From Pseudocitrobacter corydidari (GTDB taxonomy: Bacteria > Pseudomonadota > Gammaproteobacteria > Enterobacterales > Enterobacteriaceae): a stretch of 64,000 nucleotides of DNA. Each line of letters starts with the position of its first letter. The stretch's first letter is position 1. The stretch spans positions 3,820,583-3,884,582 of the forward strand of contig NZ_CP087880.1 of assembly GCF_021172065.1 (NCBI RefSeq), read 5' to 3'. Of this stretch, positions 17,198 to 25,550 are shown piece by piece. The notes beneath the pieces were generated by a model that did not search any database, was not told the DNA's origin, and saw nothing but the letters and a program-made list of their open reading frames with translations. A program made the translations under genes and the position numbers.

Positions 17198-18125
17198 CCT
17201 GCTGTTATGCCTGCAACTTCTGACGCAGGAGCGCAGCGTGACCAAAGCGGCGAAGCGGATGAGCGTGACGCCGTCGGCGGTCAGTAAGTCTTTGGCCAAG
17301 TTGCGCGCCTGGTTTGACGACCCGCTGTTTATTAATACGCCTTTAGGGCTGACGCCGACGCCTCTGATGGTGAGCATTGAGCAGGACCTCGCGGACTGGA
17401 TGCAGATGGGTAAGCAAATCCTCGATAAGCCGCACAACGACACGCCGGGAGGACTAAAATTCGAGCTGGCGGCGGAATCGCCGCTGATGATGCTGAAATT
17501 TAATACGCTGTCGCAGCAGATTTATCAGCGTTACCCGCAGGCGTCGATAAAAGTGCGTAACTGGGATTACGATTCGCTGGATGCCATTACGCGCGGTGAG
17601 GTGGATATTGGTTTTACAGGCCGCGAGACGCATCCCCGTTCACGGGAATTACTCAGCGCCCTGCCGCTGTCGATCGACTTCGAGGTGCTGTTTACCGATC
17701 TTCCGTGGGTCTGGCTGCGCGAGGATCATCCGGCGCTGCGCGAAGAGTGGAATCTGGAGACCTTCCTGCGCTATCCGCACATCAGCATTTGCTGGGAACA
17801 GAGTGACACCTGGGCGCTGGACAACGTGTTGCAGGAGCTGGGACGCGAACGCACTATCGCCCTGAGCCTGCCGGGTTTTGAGCAATCGCTGTTTATGGCC
17901 GCCCAACCGGATCATTCGCTGATCGCTACCGCGCCGCTCTACTGTCAGCACTACAATCAGCAGCATCATCTACCGCTGGTTGCCCGTCCGCTGCCCTTTG
18001 AGGAAAGCCTGCGCGAGAAGATGAGGGTGCCTTTTACGCTGCTGTGGCACAAGCGCAACAGTCACAACCCCAAACTCGTCTGGCTCAAGGAGAGCATAAA
18101 ATCGTTATATCGGGATATTAAGTGA
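17166..18125 (+). CDS. yidZ: YidZ, LysR-type transcriptional regulator
   Basis: A 319-residue LysR-family regulator. The N-terminal winged helix-turn-helix covers about residues 8-65 (LDLNLLLCLQLLTQERSVTK, then AAKRMSVTPSAVSKSLAKLR). The periplasmic-binding-like effector domain includes NWDYDSLDAITRGEVDIGF. In E. coli YidZ has been linked to anaerobic nitric oxide tolerance; the effector is not known. Translation starts inside the mdtL end, so the two genes are coupled and YidZ may influence the transporter. Confidence 0.93.
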   Translation: MKKSITSLDLNLLLCLQLLTQERSVTKAAKRMSVTPSAVSKSLAKLRAWFDDPLFINTPLGLTPTPLMVSIEQDLADWMQMGKQILDKPHNDTPGGLKFELAAESPLMMLKFNTLSQQIYQRYPQASIKVRNWDYDSLDAITRGEVDIGFTGRETHPRSRELLSALPLSIDFEVLFTDLPWVWLREDHPALREEWNLETFLRYPHISICWEQSDTWALDNVLQELGRERTIALSLPGFEQSLFMAAQPDHSLIATAPLYCQHYNQQHHLPLVARPLPFEESLREKMRVPFTLLWHKRNSHNPKLVWLKESIKSLYRDIK

Positions 18126-18226
18126 TCCTGCTTATTTATGTCATTTTTGCGACATATTTAACTGTAACGGCTAAGGAATTGTAAAAGTCCTGTCCTGACC
18201 CTTTCAAAGTCTGCGCTTCCGCATTA

Positions 18227-18240
18227 AAACGTATACGTTT
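18227..18240. promoter_or_regulatory. 14-bp perfect palindrome upstream of yieE
   Basis: AAACGTATACGTTT is a perfect inverted repeat centred about 62 bp before the yieE start and just before a GATAATAT -10-like hexamer. It looks like an operator for an unidentified dimeric repressor. Confidence 0.5.
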
Positions 18241-18295
18241 CACCGATAATATAAGGGTGAAATTTATTAACGGACCATTAATCACGGAGCGAAAA

Positions 18296-19045
18296 ATGGC
18301 GATACATTTTGCAAGAGGGATACTGAACGACGGGCATATGCTCTCGGTCAGGCTGTCGACAGCCTGTCATAATGCGGCCCGCGAGTTACCATCACATCGA
18401 CGAACACGATTTCTGGCGTCACGCGCCCTGCTCGCCGAACTGGTGTTTATGCTCTACGGCATCAGCGAACTACCAGAAATCATCAATCAGCCTGATGGCA
18501 GGCCGGTTTTTCGTGACCCCAACCTTCCCGATTTTTCGCTGGCCTACGCCGGAAACATTGTCGGAGTCGCCCTGACGACGGAAGGAAAATGCGGGCTCGA
18601 TCTTGAACTACAACGTTCGGCCTATTCGCTATCACGCGCCCAGAATCCGGAAATCGACGGCTTCACCAGTAATGAGAAGCTGTGGATTAAAAATCAAAAT
18701 GACGCCAATGAAGCGCAGGTTCAGTTGCTGACCCTGCGCCACAGCATTCTGAAACTCACCGGTGAAATTCATCACGATAAGCCCGAACTGCTCCAGCTGT
18801 TACCGGGCTCGGGGCGTTTGCGATCGGCTCGTCTGGCGCAACTGGAAGCCCTGAGCGATGCTGAGGATGTGCTGGTCTGGTCGCTCGCCGCGACGCCCGC
18901 CATCGAGAAGCTCAAAATCTGGCAATATGACGGTAAGCACGGCTGGCAGAGCCTGCCCGACGCGCAAACGCGCGCGAATGCCGAAGATGCCCGTCTGATG
19001 CGATTCACCAGCCTGTCGGCTGATAAGGCTCTTATACTCAATTAG
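18296..19045 (+). CDS. yieE: YieE, putative 4'-phosphopantetheinyl transferase
   Basis: A 249-residue protein corresponding to E. coli YieE, a Sfp/AcpT-superfamily candidate that would transfer the phosphopantetheine arm of CoA to a carrier protein. The family core motifs are recognisable: SLAYAGNIVGVALTTEGKCG with a G-x-D-like GLDLEL segment, and a later S..E..WIKNQNDANEAQ helix and LTLRHSILKLTGE, equivalent to the usual (W/F)xxKEAhhK motif though not canonical. ATG 18296 after GGAGCGAAAA gives the E. coli-like start MAIHFARGIL. The target carrier protein is unknown. Confidence 0.85.
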   Translation: MAIHFARGILNDGHMLSVRLSTACHNAARELPSHRRTRFLASRALLAELVFMLYGISELPEIINQPDGRPVFRDPNLPDFSLAYAGNIVGVALTTEGKCGLDLELQRSAYSLSRAQNPEIDGFTSNEKLWIKNQNDANEAQVQLLTLRHSILKLTGEIHHDKPELLQLLPGSGRLRSARLAQLEALSDAEDVLVWSLAATPAIEKLKIWQYDGKHGWQSLPDAQTRANAEDARLMRFTSLSADKALILN

Positions 19046-19083
19046 CCTGGCCGTTGTTGGCCAGTAGATAAACAGGAGTAATC

Positions 19084-19650
19084 ATGTCCGAAGCGTTGAA
19101 AGTTGTTACGTTACTGGGAAGCCTGCGCAAAGGTTCATTTAACGGTATGGTTGCGCGCACCCTGCCGAAAATTGCGCCAGCGGGTATGGACGTTGCTCCG
19201 CTGCCGTCGATTGGCGATATCCCGCTGTATGACGCCGACGTTCAGCAGGAAGAGGGTTTTCCGCAAAGCGTATTAGCGCTGGCGGAGCAGATTCGCCAGG
19301 CTGATGGCGTGGTGATTGTGACGCCGGAATATAACTACTCGGTGCCGGGTGGCCTGAAAAACGCCATCGACTGGCTGTCACGCCTGCCGGAACAGCCGCT
19401 GGCCGGTAAGCCGGTGCTGATTCAGACCAGTTCTATGGGCGCGATTGGCGGCGCACGCTGCCAGTATCACCTGCGTCAGATTCTGGTCTTCCTCGATGCA
19501 ATGGTGATGAACAAGCCGGAATTTATGGGCGGCGTGATTCAGAACAAGGTCGACCCGCAGTTGGGTGAAGTGATTGAGCAGGGTACGCTGGATCATTTGA
19601 CCGGTCAGTTGACCGCGTTTGGCGAGTATATTTCGCGGGTTAAGGCGTAA
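19084..19650 (+). CDS. chrR: ChrR (YieF), NAD(P)H-dependent FMN quinone/chromate reductase
   Basis: A 188-residue flavodoxin-like reductase that reduces quinones by two electrons and can reduce chromate, limiting oxidative stress. The phosphate-binding loop is LLGSLRKGSFN near residues 10-20. The family motif TPEYNYSVPGGLKNAIDWLSR near 83-103 contacts FMN (the first 20 residues of it are TPEYNYSVPGGLKNAIDWLS). Length equals E. coli ChrR. It begins 38 bp after yieE with an ACAGGAG ribosome site, so both may be one transcript. Confidence 0.95.
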   Translation: MSEALKVVTLLGSLRKGSFNGMVARTLPKIAPAGMDVAPLPSIGDIPLYDADVQQEEGFPQSVLALAEQIRQADGVVIVTPEYNYSVPGGLKNAIDWLSRLPEQPLAGKPVLIQTSSMGAIGGARCQYHLRQILVFLDAMVMNKPEFMGGVIQNKVDPQLGEVIEQGTLDHLTGQLTAFGEYISRVKA

Positions 19651-19656
19651 AAATTT

Positions 19657-19692
19657 TTCCCTCATCCCGGCCCTCTCCCACAAGGAGAGGGT
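19657..19692. repeat. CCCTCTCCC-type intergenic inverted repeat
   Basis: The sequence CCCTCATCCCGGCCCTCTCC continues into CACAAGGAGAGGG, with CCCTCTCC pairing with GGAGAGGG. It is a widespread short palindromic repeat of gammaproteobacterial intergenic DNA. Here it sits between convergent chrR and adeP and may serve as terminator. Confidence 0.65.
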
Positions 19693-19705
19693 TAGGATGA
19701 AAGCA

Positions 19706-21043
19706 TTAATGCCCGTCAATAAACACAATCTTCAGCACAAACAGCAGCGCAACGATAATCACGCACGGGCTGAGGTCGCGGAAACGTCCGGTACCGATTT
19801 TCATCACACAGTAAGAGATGAAGCCCAGCGCAATCCCTTCGGTAATCGAGAAGCTGAACGGCATCATCACGGCGGTAATGAACGCTGGAACGGATTCGGT
19901 CAGGTCTTCCCATTTCACGCGCGCGAGGCTTGAGGTCATCAGCACGCCAACGTAAATCAGCGCACCCGCAGCCGCATAGCCTGGAACCATTCCGGCCAGC
20001 GGAGAGAGGAAAATCACCAGCAGGAACAGCAGCCCCACAACGACCGCTGTCAGGCCGGTACGGCCACCGACGGAGACACCGGAGGAGGATTCGATGTACG
20101 CGGTAACGGACGAGGTGCCAATAAAGGAACCGGCGACGGACGAGACGCTATCCACATACAGCGCTTGTTTCATGCGCGGGAATTTGCCTTTTTCGTCGGT
20201 CAGGCCAGCTTTATCGGTCACGCCAATCAGCGTACCGGAGGAGTCGAACAGGTTCACCAGCATGAAGGAGAAAATCACGCCCGCCAGGCCCAGGTTGAAT
20301 GACCCGGCCAGGTCAACGTGACCGACAACCGTCATGACGCTTGGCGGCGCAGAAACGATCCCGTTGTAATGCACGTCGCCCAGCATCCAGCCCAGCAGCG
20401 TGGTAACCACGATGGAGACCAGTACGGCAGCATGAATGTTACGCGAGGCCAGAATGGCGATAATGAAGAAGCCCAGCACACCCAGCAGTACGCTGTGAGA
20501 GGTCAGGTTGCCAATCGCCACCAGCGTTTCGGAGTTCGCCACGATGACGCCCGCATTTTTCAGGCCCATCATACCGATGAACAGGCCGATACCGCTGGTG
20601 ATGCCCACGCGCAGGCTAACCGGGATATTGGCAATCATCCAGTAACGCACGCGGAAGATAGTCAGCAACAGCAGGCCGATTGCGCCCCAGAAGATTGCGC
20701 CCATGCCAACCTGCCAAGGCAGGCCCATCGCCTGTACCACGACAAAGGCGAAGAAGGCGTTCAGGCCCATCGCGGGCGCCAGTGCCACCGGCAGGTTCGC
20801 GAAGACGCCCATCAGGATGCTGCCCAATGCAGCAATCAGGCAGGTGGTGACAAACACCGCGCTGGTGTCCATGCCCGCCACGCCAAGAATTTGTGGGTTT
20901 ACAAAAACGATGTAGACCATCGTCAGGAAAGTGGTGAAACCGGCAATCACTTCAGTACGTGCCGTTGTGCCGTGTTCGCGCAGTTTGAACACGCGTTCCA
21001 GCATACCCTGACCGGAAGTCTGGGTAGTTTGTTGTTGGCTCAT
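19706..21043 (-). CDS. adeP: AdeP (YieG), adenine permease of the NCS2/AzgA family
   Basis: A 445-residue high-affinity adenine:H+ symporter of the inner membrane. It starts with the E. coli-like MSQQQTTQTSGQGMLERVFK, followed by the AzgA-like TEVIAGFTTFLTMVYIVFVN segment and about a dozen hydrophobic stretches including APAMGLNAFFAFVVV and SFMLVNLFDSSGTLIG. Two ATG codons are adjacent; the second (21043) has the better spacing to GGAAATAG. It is divergent from yieH. Confidence 0.95.
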   Translation of the reverse strand: MSQQQTTQTSGQGMLERVFKLREHGTTARTEVIAGFTTFLTMVYIVFVNPQILGVAGMDTSAVFVTTCLIAALGSILMGVFANLPVALAPAMGLNAFFAFVVVQAMGLPWQVGMGAIFWGAIGLLLLTIFRVRYWMIANIPVSLRVGITSGIGLFIGMMGLKNAGVIVANSETLVAIGNLTSHSVLLGVLGFFIIAILASRNIHAAVLVSIVVTTLLGWMLGDVHYNGIVSAPPSVMTVVGHVDLAGSFNLGLAGVIFSFMLVNLFDSSGTLIGVTDKAGLTDEKGKFPRMKQALYVDSVSSVAGSFIGTSSVTAYIESSSGVSVGGRTGLTAVVVGLLFLLVIFLSPLAGMVPGYAAAGALIYVGVLMTSSLARVKWEDLTESVPAFITAVMMPFSFSITEGIALGFISYCVMKIGTGRFRDLSPCVIIVALLFVLKIVFIDGH

Positions 21044-21211
21044 CATCTATTTCCGCAGAAAGGAAGGAAAATTCGTCGCTATCCTATACCAAAATGCGAC
21101 AATAGGCGCGGTTGCGAGATACTTTTTTTCATCTGTTTTGCTTATACGGCAACGATTGCGTCTCTCAATTCAGCAGTACGAAAACGTTAAACTTGTTATT
21201 AAGGGAATGAT

Positions 21212-21877
21212 ATGTCCGGGATTGAAGCAGTATTTTTCGACTGTGACGGCACGCTGGTCGACAGCGAAGTGATTTGTTCTCGCGCGTATGTCCATATGTT
21301 CAAAGAGTTTGGCATTACGCTTGATCTGGAAGAGATCTTTAAACGCTTTAAGGGCGTGAAACTCTACGAGATCATCGACATCATTAACGCAGAGCACGGG
21401 GTGAATCTCGCCCGCGCAGATCTGGAACCGGTTTATCGCGCTGAGGTCGCACGCCTGTTCGACTCGGAACTTGAGATAATCGCCGGGGCGGATACGCTGC
21501 TGAATGCTATGAAAGTGCCGATGTGCGTGGTCTCTAACGGCCCGGTCAGCAAAATGCAGCACTCATTGGGCAAGCTTCAGATGTTGCACCATTTCCCGGA
21601 AAAACTGTTCAGCGGCTACGACATCCAGCGCTGGAAGCCGGACCCGGCGCTGATGTTCCACGCGGCGAAGGCGATGAACGTCAACGTTGAGAACTGCATT
21701 CTGGTGGACGACTCTTCCGCAGGCGCGCAGTCGGGAATTGATGCGGGAATGGAGGTGTTCTACTTCTGCGCCGACCCGCATAATAAGCCAATTGAACATC
21801 CGAAGGTGACGACGTTTACCGATTTGGCGCAATTGCCTGCGCTGTGGAAAGCGCGCGGGTGGGATATTACTCGCTAA
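21212..21877 (+). CDS. yieH: YieH, HAD-family 6-phosphogluconate phosphatase
   Basis: A 221-residue haloacid dehalogenase phosphatase of the beta-phosphoglucomutase-like group. Motif I is FFDCDGTLVDSE, with nucleophile Asp10 and Asp12; motif II is VVSNGPV near residue 110, motif III lysine is in RWKPDPALM, and motif IV is ILVDDSSAG. The E. coli enzyme acts on 6-phosphogluconate and phosphoenolpyruvate. In E. coli the cbr genes and the bgl operon follow; here only a BIME separates it from phoU. Confidence 0.93.
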   Translation: MSGIEAVFFDCDGTLVDSEVICSRAYVHMFKEFGITLDLEEIFKRFKGVKLYEIIDIINAEHGVNLARADLEPVYRAEVARLFDSELEIIAGADTLLNAMKVPMCVVSNGPVSKMQHSLGKLQMLHHFPEKLFSGYDIQRWKPDPALMFHAAKAMNVNVENCILVDDSSAGAQSGIDAGMEVFYFCADPHNKPIEHPKVTTFTDLAQLPALWKARGWDITR

Positions 21878-21882
21878 ACAAA

Positions 21883-21952
21883 GCCGGATGGCGCTAACGC
21901 TTATCCGGCCTACGTACGTTGGGTAGGCCCGGTAAGCGCAGCGCCACCGGGC
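21883..21952. repeat. BIME between yieH and phoU
   Basis: Two inverted REP units (GCCGGATGGCGCTAACGC ... TTATCCGGCCTAC and TAGGCCCGGTAAGCGCAG ... CCACCGGGC) lie between convergent stops. Confidence 0.9.
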
Positions 21953-21968
21953 ATTTTACCGCAGCCTG

Positions 21969-22694
21969 TTACTCTTTCGGGTCTTTCCCCGCCAGCAGCT
22001 TATCCAGCTCATCGCCGCCCACGTGACGGAAATCCTGTCCTTTCACGAAGTAGAAGATATATTCGCAGATATTCTGGCAGCGGTCGCCGATACGCTCGAT
22101 TGAACGCGCGCAGAACAGCGCCGTTAACACGCTTGGGATAGTGCGCGGATCTTCCATCATATAAGTCATCAACTGACGCACGATGCCTTCATATTCCTGA
22201 TCGACTTTCTTATCTTCGCGATAGATACGCACCGCTTCGTCGAGATCCATACGCGCGAAGGCATCCAGCACGTCATGCAGCATCTGCACCGTGTGGCGGC
22301 CCAGCGATTCCAGGCTCACCAGCAGCGGCTGGTGCTGAGAAGAGAACTTCTCCAGCGCCGTGCGGCAGATTTTATCGGCAACGTCGCCAATACGTTCCAG
22401 CTCGGCGATGGTTTTGATGATCGCCATCACCAGACGCAGGTCGCTCGCCGTCGGCTGGCGTTTGGCGATAATGCGCACGCACGCTTCGTCGATGGCGACT
22501 TCCATCATGTTGACCTGTTTGTCGCCTTCCACCACGCGTTTGGCCAGATCGCTGTCCTGGTTGTGCATCGCGGTAATCGCGTCGGAGAGCTGCTGCTCGA
22601 CCATGCCGCCCATGGTCATCACCTGGGTGCGGATGCTTTCCAGCTCGGCGTTGAACTGGCCGGAAATGTGTTTATTAAGATTGAGGTTGTCCAT
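21969..22694 (-). CDS. phoU: PhoU, phosphate signalling protein
   Basis: A 241-residue all-helical protein that links the PstSCAB transporter to the PhoR kinase and keeps the Pho regulon off when phosphate is plentiful. The two three-helix repeats carry the metal-binding signatures ELERIGDVADKICR (first) and SIERIGDRCQNICEY (second). The ATG at 22694, with TTGGAG upstream, gives the E. coli-like start MDNLNLNKHISGQFNAELES. It is the last gene of the pst operon, 13 bp after pstB. Confidence 0.97.
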   Translation of the reverse strand: MDNLNLNKHISGQFNAELESIRTQVMTMGGMVEQQLSDAITAMHNQDSDLAKRVVEGDKQVNMMEVAIDEACVRIIAKRQPTASDLRLVMAIIKTIAELERIGDVADKICRTALEKFSSQHQPLLVSLESLGRHTVQMLHDVLDAFARMDLDEAVRIYREDKKVDQEYEGIVRQLMTYMMEDPRTIPSVLTALFCARSIERIGDRCQNICEYIFYFVKGQDFRHVGGDELDKLLAGKDPKE

Positions 22695-22707
22695 GGTTAA
22701 CTCCAAA

Positions 22708-23481
22708 TCAACCGTAGCGGCCAGTAATGTAATCTTCAGTCTGTTTCTTCGCCGGGCGGGTGAACAGTGCATCCGTGTCGCTGAACTCAATCAGCTCGCC
22801 CAGGTACATAAACGCCGTGTGATCCGAGCAACGCGCAGCCTGCTGCATGTTGTGGGTCACGATAACGACGGTGTAATCCTGTTTCAGTTCGGTGATCAGC
22901 TCTTCAATTCGCCCGGTGGAGATCGGGTCCAGCGCGGAGCACGGTTCATCCAGCAGCAACACTTCCGGGCGAATAGCGATGCCGCGCGCGATGCACAGAC
23001 GCTGCTGCTGACCACCAGAAAGAGAGTACCCGCTCTGATGCAGTTTATCTTTGGTTTCGTTCCATAATGCGGCCTTGGTCAACGCCCACTGCACGCGCTC
23101 GTCCATATCGGTGCGCGAGAGCTTTTCAAACAGACGCACGCCAAAGGCGATGTTGTCATAAATCGACATCGGGAACGGCGTGGGTTTCTGGAATACCATG
23201 CCCACTTTCGCCCGCAGCAGGGCGATATCCTGGGTGTTGGTCAGGATGTTGTCGCCATCGAGCAGAATTTCCCCTTCCGCACGCTGCTCCGGGTAGAGCG
23301 CGAACATTTTATTGAAGGTACGCAGCAGCGTGGATTTCCCGCAGCCGGACGGCCCGATAAACGCCGTCACCTGGTTTTTGGCGATATCCAGGTTGATGTT
23401 CTTCAGGGCATGGAATTTGCCGTAGTAGAAGTTCAAATCACGAACCTGAATTTTACCCGGGGCAGTATTGACCATACTCAT
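22708..23481 (-). CDS. pstB: PstB, phosphate ABC transporter ATPase
   Basis: The 257-residue ATP-binding subunit of the high-affinity phosphate importer. Walker A is GPSGCGKST (residues 43-51), the Q-loop lies in VFQKPTPFP, the ABC signature is LSGGQQQRLCIARG, Walker B is VLLLDEPCSALDP and the H-loop is VIVTHNMQQ. A REP pair lies between it and pstA, inside the operon. Confidence 0.97.
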   Translation of the reverse strand: MSMVNTAPGKIQVRDLNFYYGKFHALKNINLDIAKNQVTAFIGPSGCGKSTLLRTFNKMFALYPEQRAEGEILLDGDNILTNTQDIALLRAKVGMVFQKPTPFPMSIYDNIAFGVRLFEKLSRTDMDERVQWALTKAALWNETKDKLHQSGYSLSGGQQQRLCIARGIAIRPEVLLLDEPCSALDPISTGRIEELITELKQDYTVVIVTHNMQQAARCSDHTAFMYLGELIEFSDTDALFTRPAKKQTEDYITGRYG

Positions 23482-23499
23482 CTCAATCTCTTCCTCATC

Positions 23500-23568
23500 G
23501 TGCCTGATGGCGCTTCGCTTATCAGGCTTACCGTAGGCCGGATAAGGCGTTCACGCCGCCATCCGGCA
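23500..23568. repeat. Intra-operonic BIME between pstA and pstB
   Basis: Two inverted REP units (GTGCCTGATGGCGCTTCGC ... TTATCAGGC and GGCCGGATAAGGCGTTCACG ... CCGCCATCCGGC) lie in the 92-bp gap inside the pst operon. In E. coli such elements stabilise the upstream RNA and lower expression of downstream cistrons. Confidence 0.88.
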
Positions 23569-23573
23569 AAGTG

Positions 23574-24464
23574 TTAACCGTGTTTCTTCTTCGCGAAAAC
23601 AACGCGCGCCAGAATATTCAGTAGCAGTACGCACAGGGTAATAATCAACACCCCGGCCCAGGCCAGTTGCTGCCACTCGGCAAACGGGCTCATCGCAAAT
23701 TTAAAGATGGTGACCGGCAGGTTAGCGATCGGCTGCATCATGTCGGTGCTCCAGAACTGATTCGAGAGCGCGGTAAACAGCAGCGGCGCGGTCTCACCCG
23801 CGATACGGGCAATCGCCAGCAGAATACCGGTCATGATCCCCGACACGGACGCCTTCAGCGTAATCGCCGAGATCATCTTCCACTTCGGCGTACCCAGCGC
23901 GTAAGCCGCTTCACGCAGGCTGTCCGGCACCAGCTTGAGCATGTTTTCGGTGGTACGAATAACGATGGGCACCTGCAACAGCGCCAGCGCGATCACCCCG
24001 GCCCAGCCGGAGAAGTGCTGCATCTGCGCCACCACGATGGTGTAAACAAACAGACCGACCACAATCGACGGTGCAGAAAGCAGGATGTCGTTGATAAAGC
24101 GAATGATTTCCGCCAGCCAGGATTTACGGCCATATTCCGCCAGGTAGATACCCGCCATGATGCCGAGCGGCGTACCAAAAACGGTCGCCCACAGGATTAA
24201 CAACCCGCTCCCCGCCAGGGCATTCGCCAGACCACCGCCCGCCGTGTTCGGCGGCGGCGTCATTTCGGTGAACAGCGCCAGCGACATCCCATCGATACCA
24301 CGGGTTACGGTGGACATCAAAATCCACACCAGCCAGAACAGACCGAACGCCATCGTCGCCATCGAAAGCGTCAGCGCGATACGGTTCTTCAGACGGCGAC
24401 GCGCCTGCATTTTGCGGCGAGATTCCGCCAGGGCCGCCGTGTTTTGCATTTCGAGCGTAGCCAT
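23574..24464 (-). CDS. pstA: PstA, phosphate ABC transporter permease
   Basis: A 296-residue inner-membrane permease that with PstC forms the phosphate channel. Six transmembrane segments are apparent, from IALTLSMATMAFGLFWLVWI to GVLIITLCVLLLNILARVVF. The cytoplasmic EAA loop that contacts PstB is in EAAYALGTPKWKMISAITL. Its start overlaps the pstC stop (TAATG), so translation is coupled. Confidence 0.96.
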   Translation of the reverse strand: MATLEMQNTAALAESRRKMQARRRLKNRIALTLSMATMAFGLFWLVWILMSTVTRGIDGMSLALFTEMTPPPNTAGGGLANALAGSGLLILWATVFGTPLGIMAGIYLAEYGRKSWLAEIIRFINDILLSAPSIVVGLFVYTIVVAQMQHFSGWAGVIALALLQVPIVIRTTENMLKLVPDSLREAAYALGTPKWKMISAITLKASVSGIMTGILLAIARIAGETAPLLFTALSNQFWSTDMMQPIANLPVTIFKFAMSPFAEWQQLAWAGVLIITLCVLLLNILARVVFAKKKHG

Positions 24465-25423
24465 TAACGCGCCCCCTCGTTTTTCGCCAGGCGCATCACC
24501 ATGAACTTAGATGCCGCCAGCACGATAAAGGTAATCACAAACAGGATCAGACCCAGTTCCATCAGCGCCGCGACGTGCAGCCCGGATTCCGCTTCCGCGA
24601 ATTCGTTTGCCAGCGCCGAGGTGATACTGTTGCCCGGCATGTACAGCGAGGCGCTGTCGAGCTGGTAGGTGTTACCGATGATAAAGGTCACCGCCATGGT
24701 TTCCCCCAGCGCACGACCCAGGCCCAGCATCACACCGCCAATCACGCCATTTTTGGTGAACGGAAGGACGATGCGCCAGATAACTTCCCAGGTGGTGCAG
24801 CCGATACCGTAGGCCGACTCTTTCATCATCACCGGCGTTTGTTCGAACACATCGCGCATGACCGCCGCGATGTACGGGATGATCATGATGGCGAGGATCA
24901 CGCCAGCCGCCAGAATCCCGATACCAAAGGCCGGGCCGGAGAACAGCGCGCCCACAAACGGGATGTTGGAGAGAACGTTGCCAACCGGCTCCTGGAAGTA
25001 CGTGGCAAACAGCGGAGCAAAGATAAACAGGCCCCACATGCCGTAAACGATACTCGGGATAGCCGCCAGCAGTTCAATAGCGATACCCAACGGGCGACGC
25101 AGCCAGTTGGGAGCAAGTTCCGTCAGGAACAGCGCGATGCCGAAGCTCACCGGAACGGCGATCAGCAGCGCGATAATCGAGGTGACGAGGGTGCCGTAGA
25201 TGGGAACCAGCGCACCGTAAATATCGTTCGGCGCATCCCACTCTTTGGTCCACAGGAATGAAAAGCCGAATTTTTCGATGCTCGGCCAGGAGGAGATGAT
25301 CAGGGACACGATAATGCCGCCCAACATCAATAGCACAATCAGCGCAGCCAGTTTTACCAGCGCGCTGAAGATCATGTCACCCTTTTTACCCGGTGGGTTA
25401 AAAGCAGGCTTGGTTGCAGCCAT
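24464..25423 (-). CDS. pstC: PstC, phosphate ABC transporter permease
   Basis: A 319-residue permease partner of PstA with six transmembrane helices. The EAA-type loop is recognisable in KESAYGIGCTTWEVIWRIVL, and the family segment GLGRALGETMAVTFIIGN follows it. A REP pair of 73 bp separates it from pstS, which would favour a large excess of the binding protein over the permease. Confidence 0.96.
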   Translation of the reverse strand: MAATKPAFNPPGKKGDMIFSALVKLAALIVLLMLGGIIVSLIISSWPSIEKFGFSFLWTKEWDAPNDIYGALVPIYGTLVTSIIALLIAVPVSFGIALFLTELAPNWLRRPLGIAIELLAAIPSIVYGMWGLFIFAPLFATYFQEPVGNVLSNIPFVGALFSGPAFGIGILAAGVILAIMIIPYIAAVMRDVFEQTPVMMKESAYGIGCTTWEVIWRIVLPFTKNGVIGGVMLGLGRALGETMAVTFIIGNTYQLDSASLYMPGNSITSALANEFAEAESGLHVAALMELGLILFVITFIVLAASKFMVMRLAKNEGAR

Positions 25424-25458
25424 AAATCACTCTTTCCGTTAAACGCGTTTTACGAAGT

Positions 25459-25531
25459 TGCCCGATGGCGCAAACGCTTATCGGGCCTACAGTCTGAACC
25501 GTAGGGCGGGCAAGCGCAGCGCCACCCGCCA
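25459..25531. repeat. Intra-operonic BIME between pstS and pstC
   Basis: REP unit GCCCGATGGCGCAAACGC ... TTATCGGGCCTAC and inverted partner TAGGGCGGGCAAGCGCAGCG ... CCACCCGCC, in the gap between the first two genes of the operon. Confidence 0.87.
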
Positions 25532-25550
25532 TTTTCGTCAAAATTTCCCG

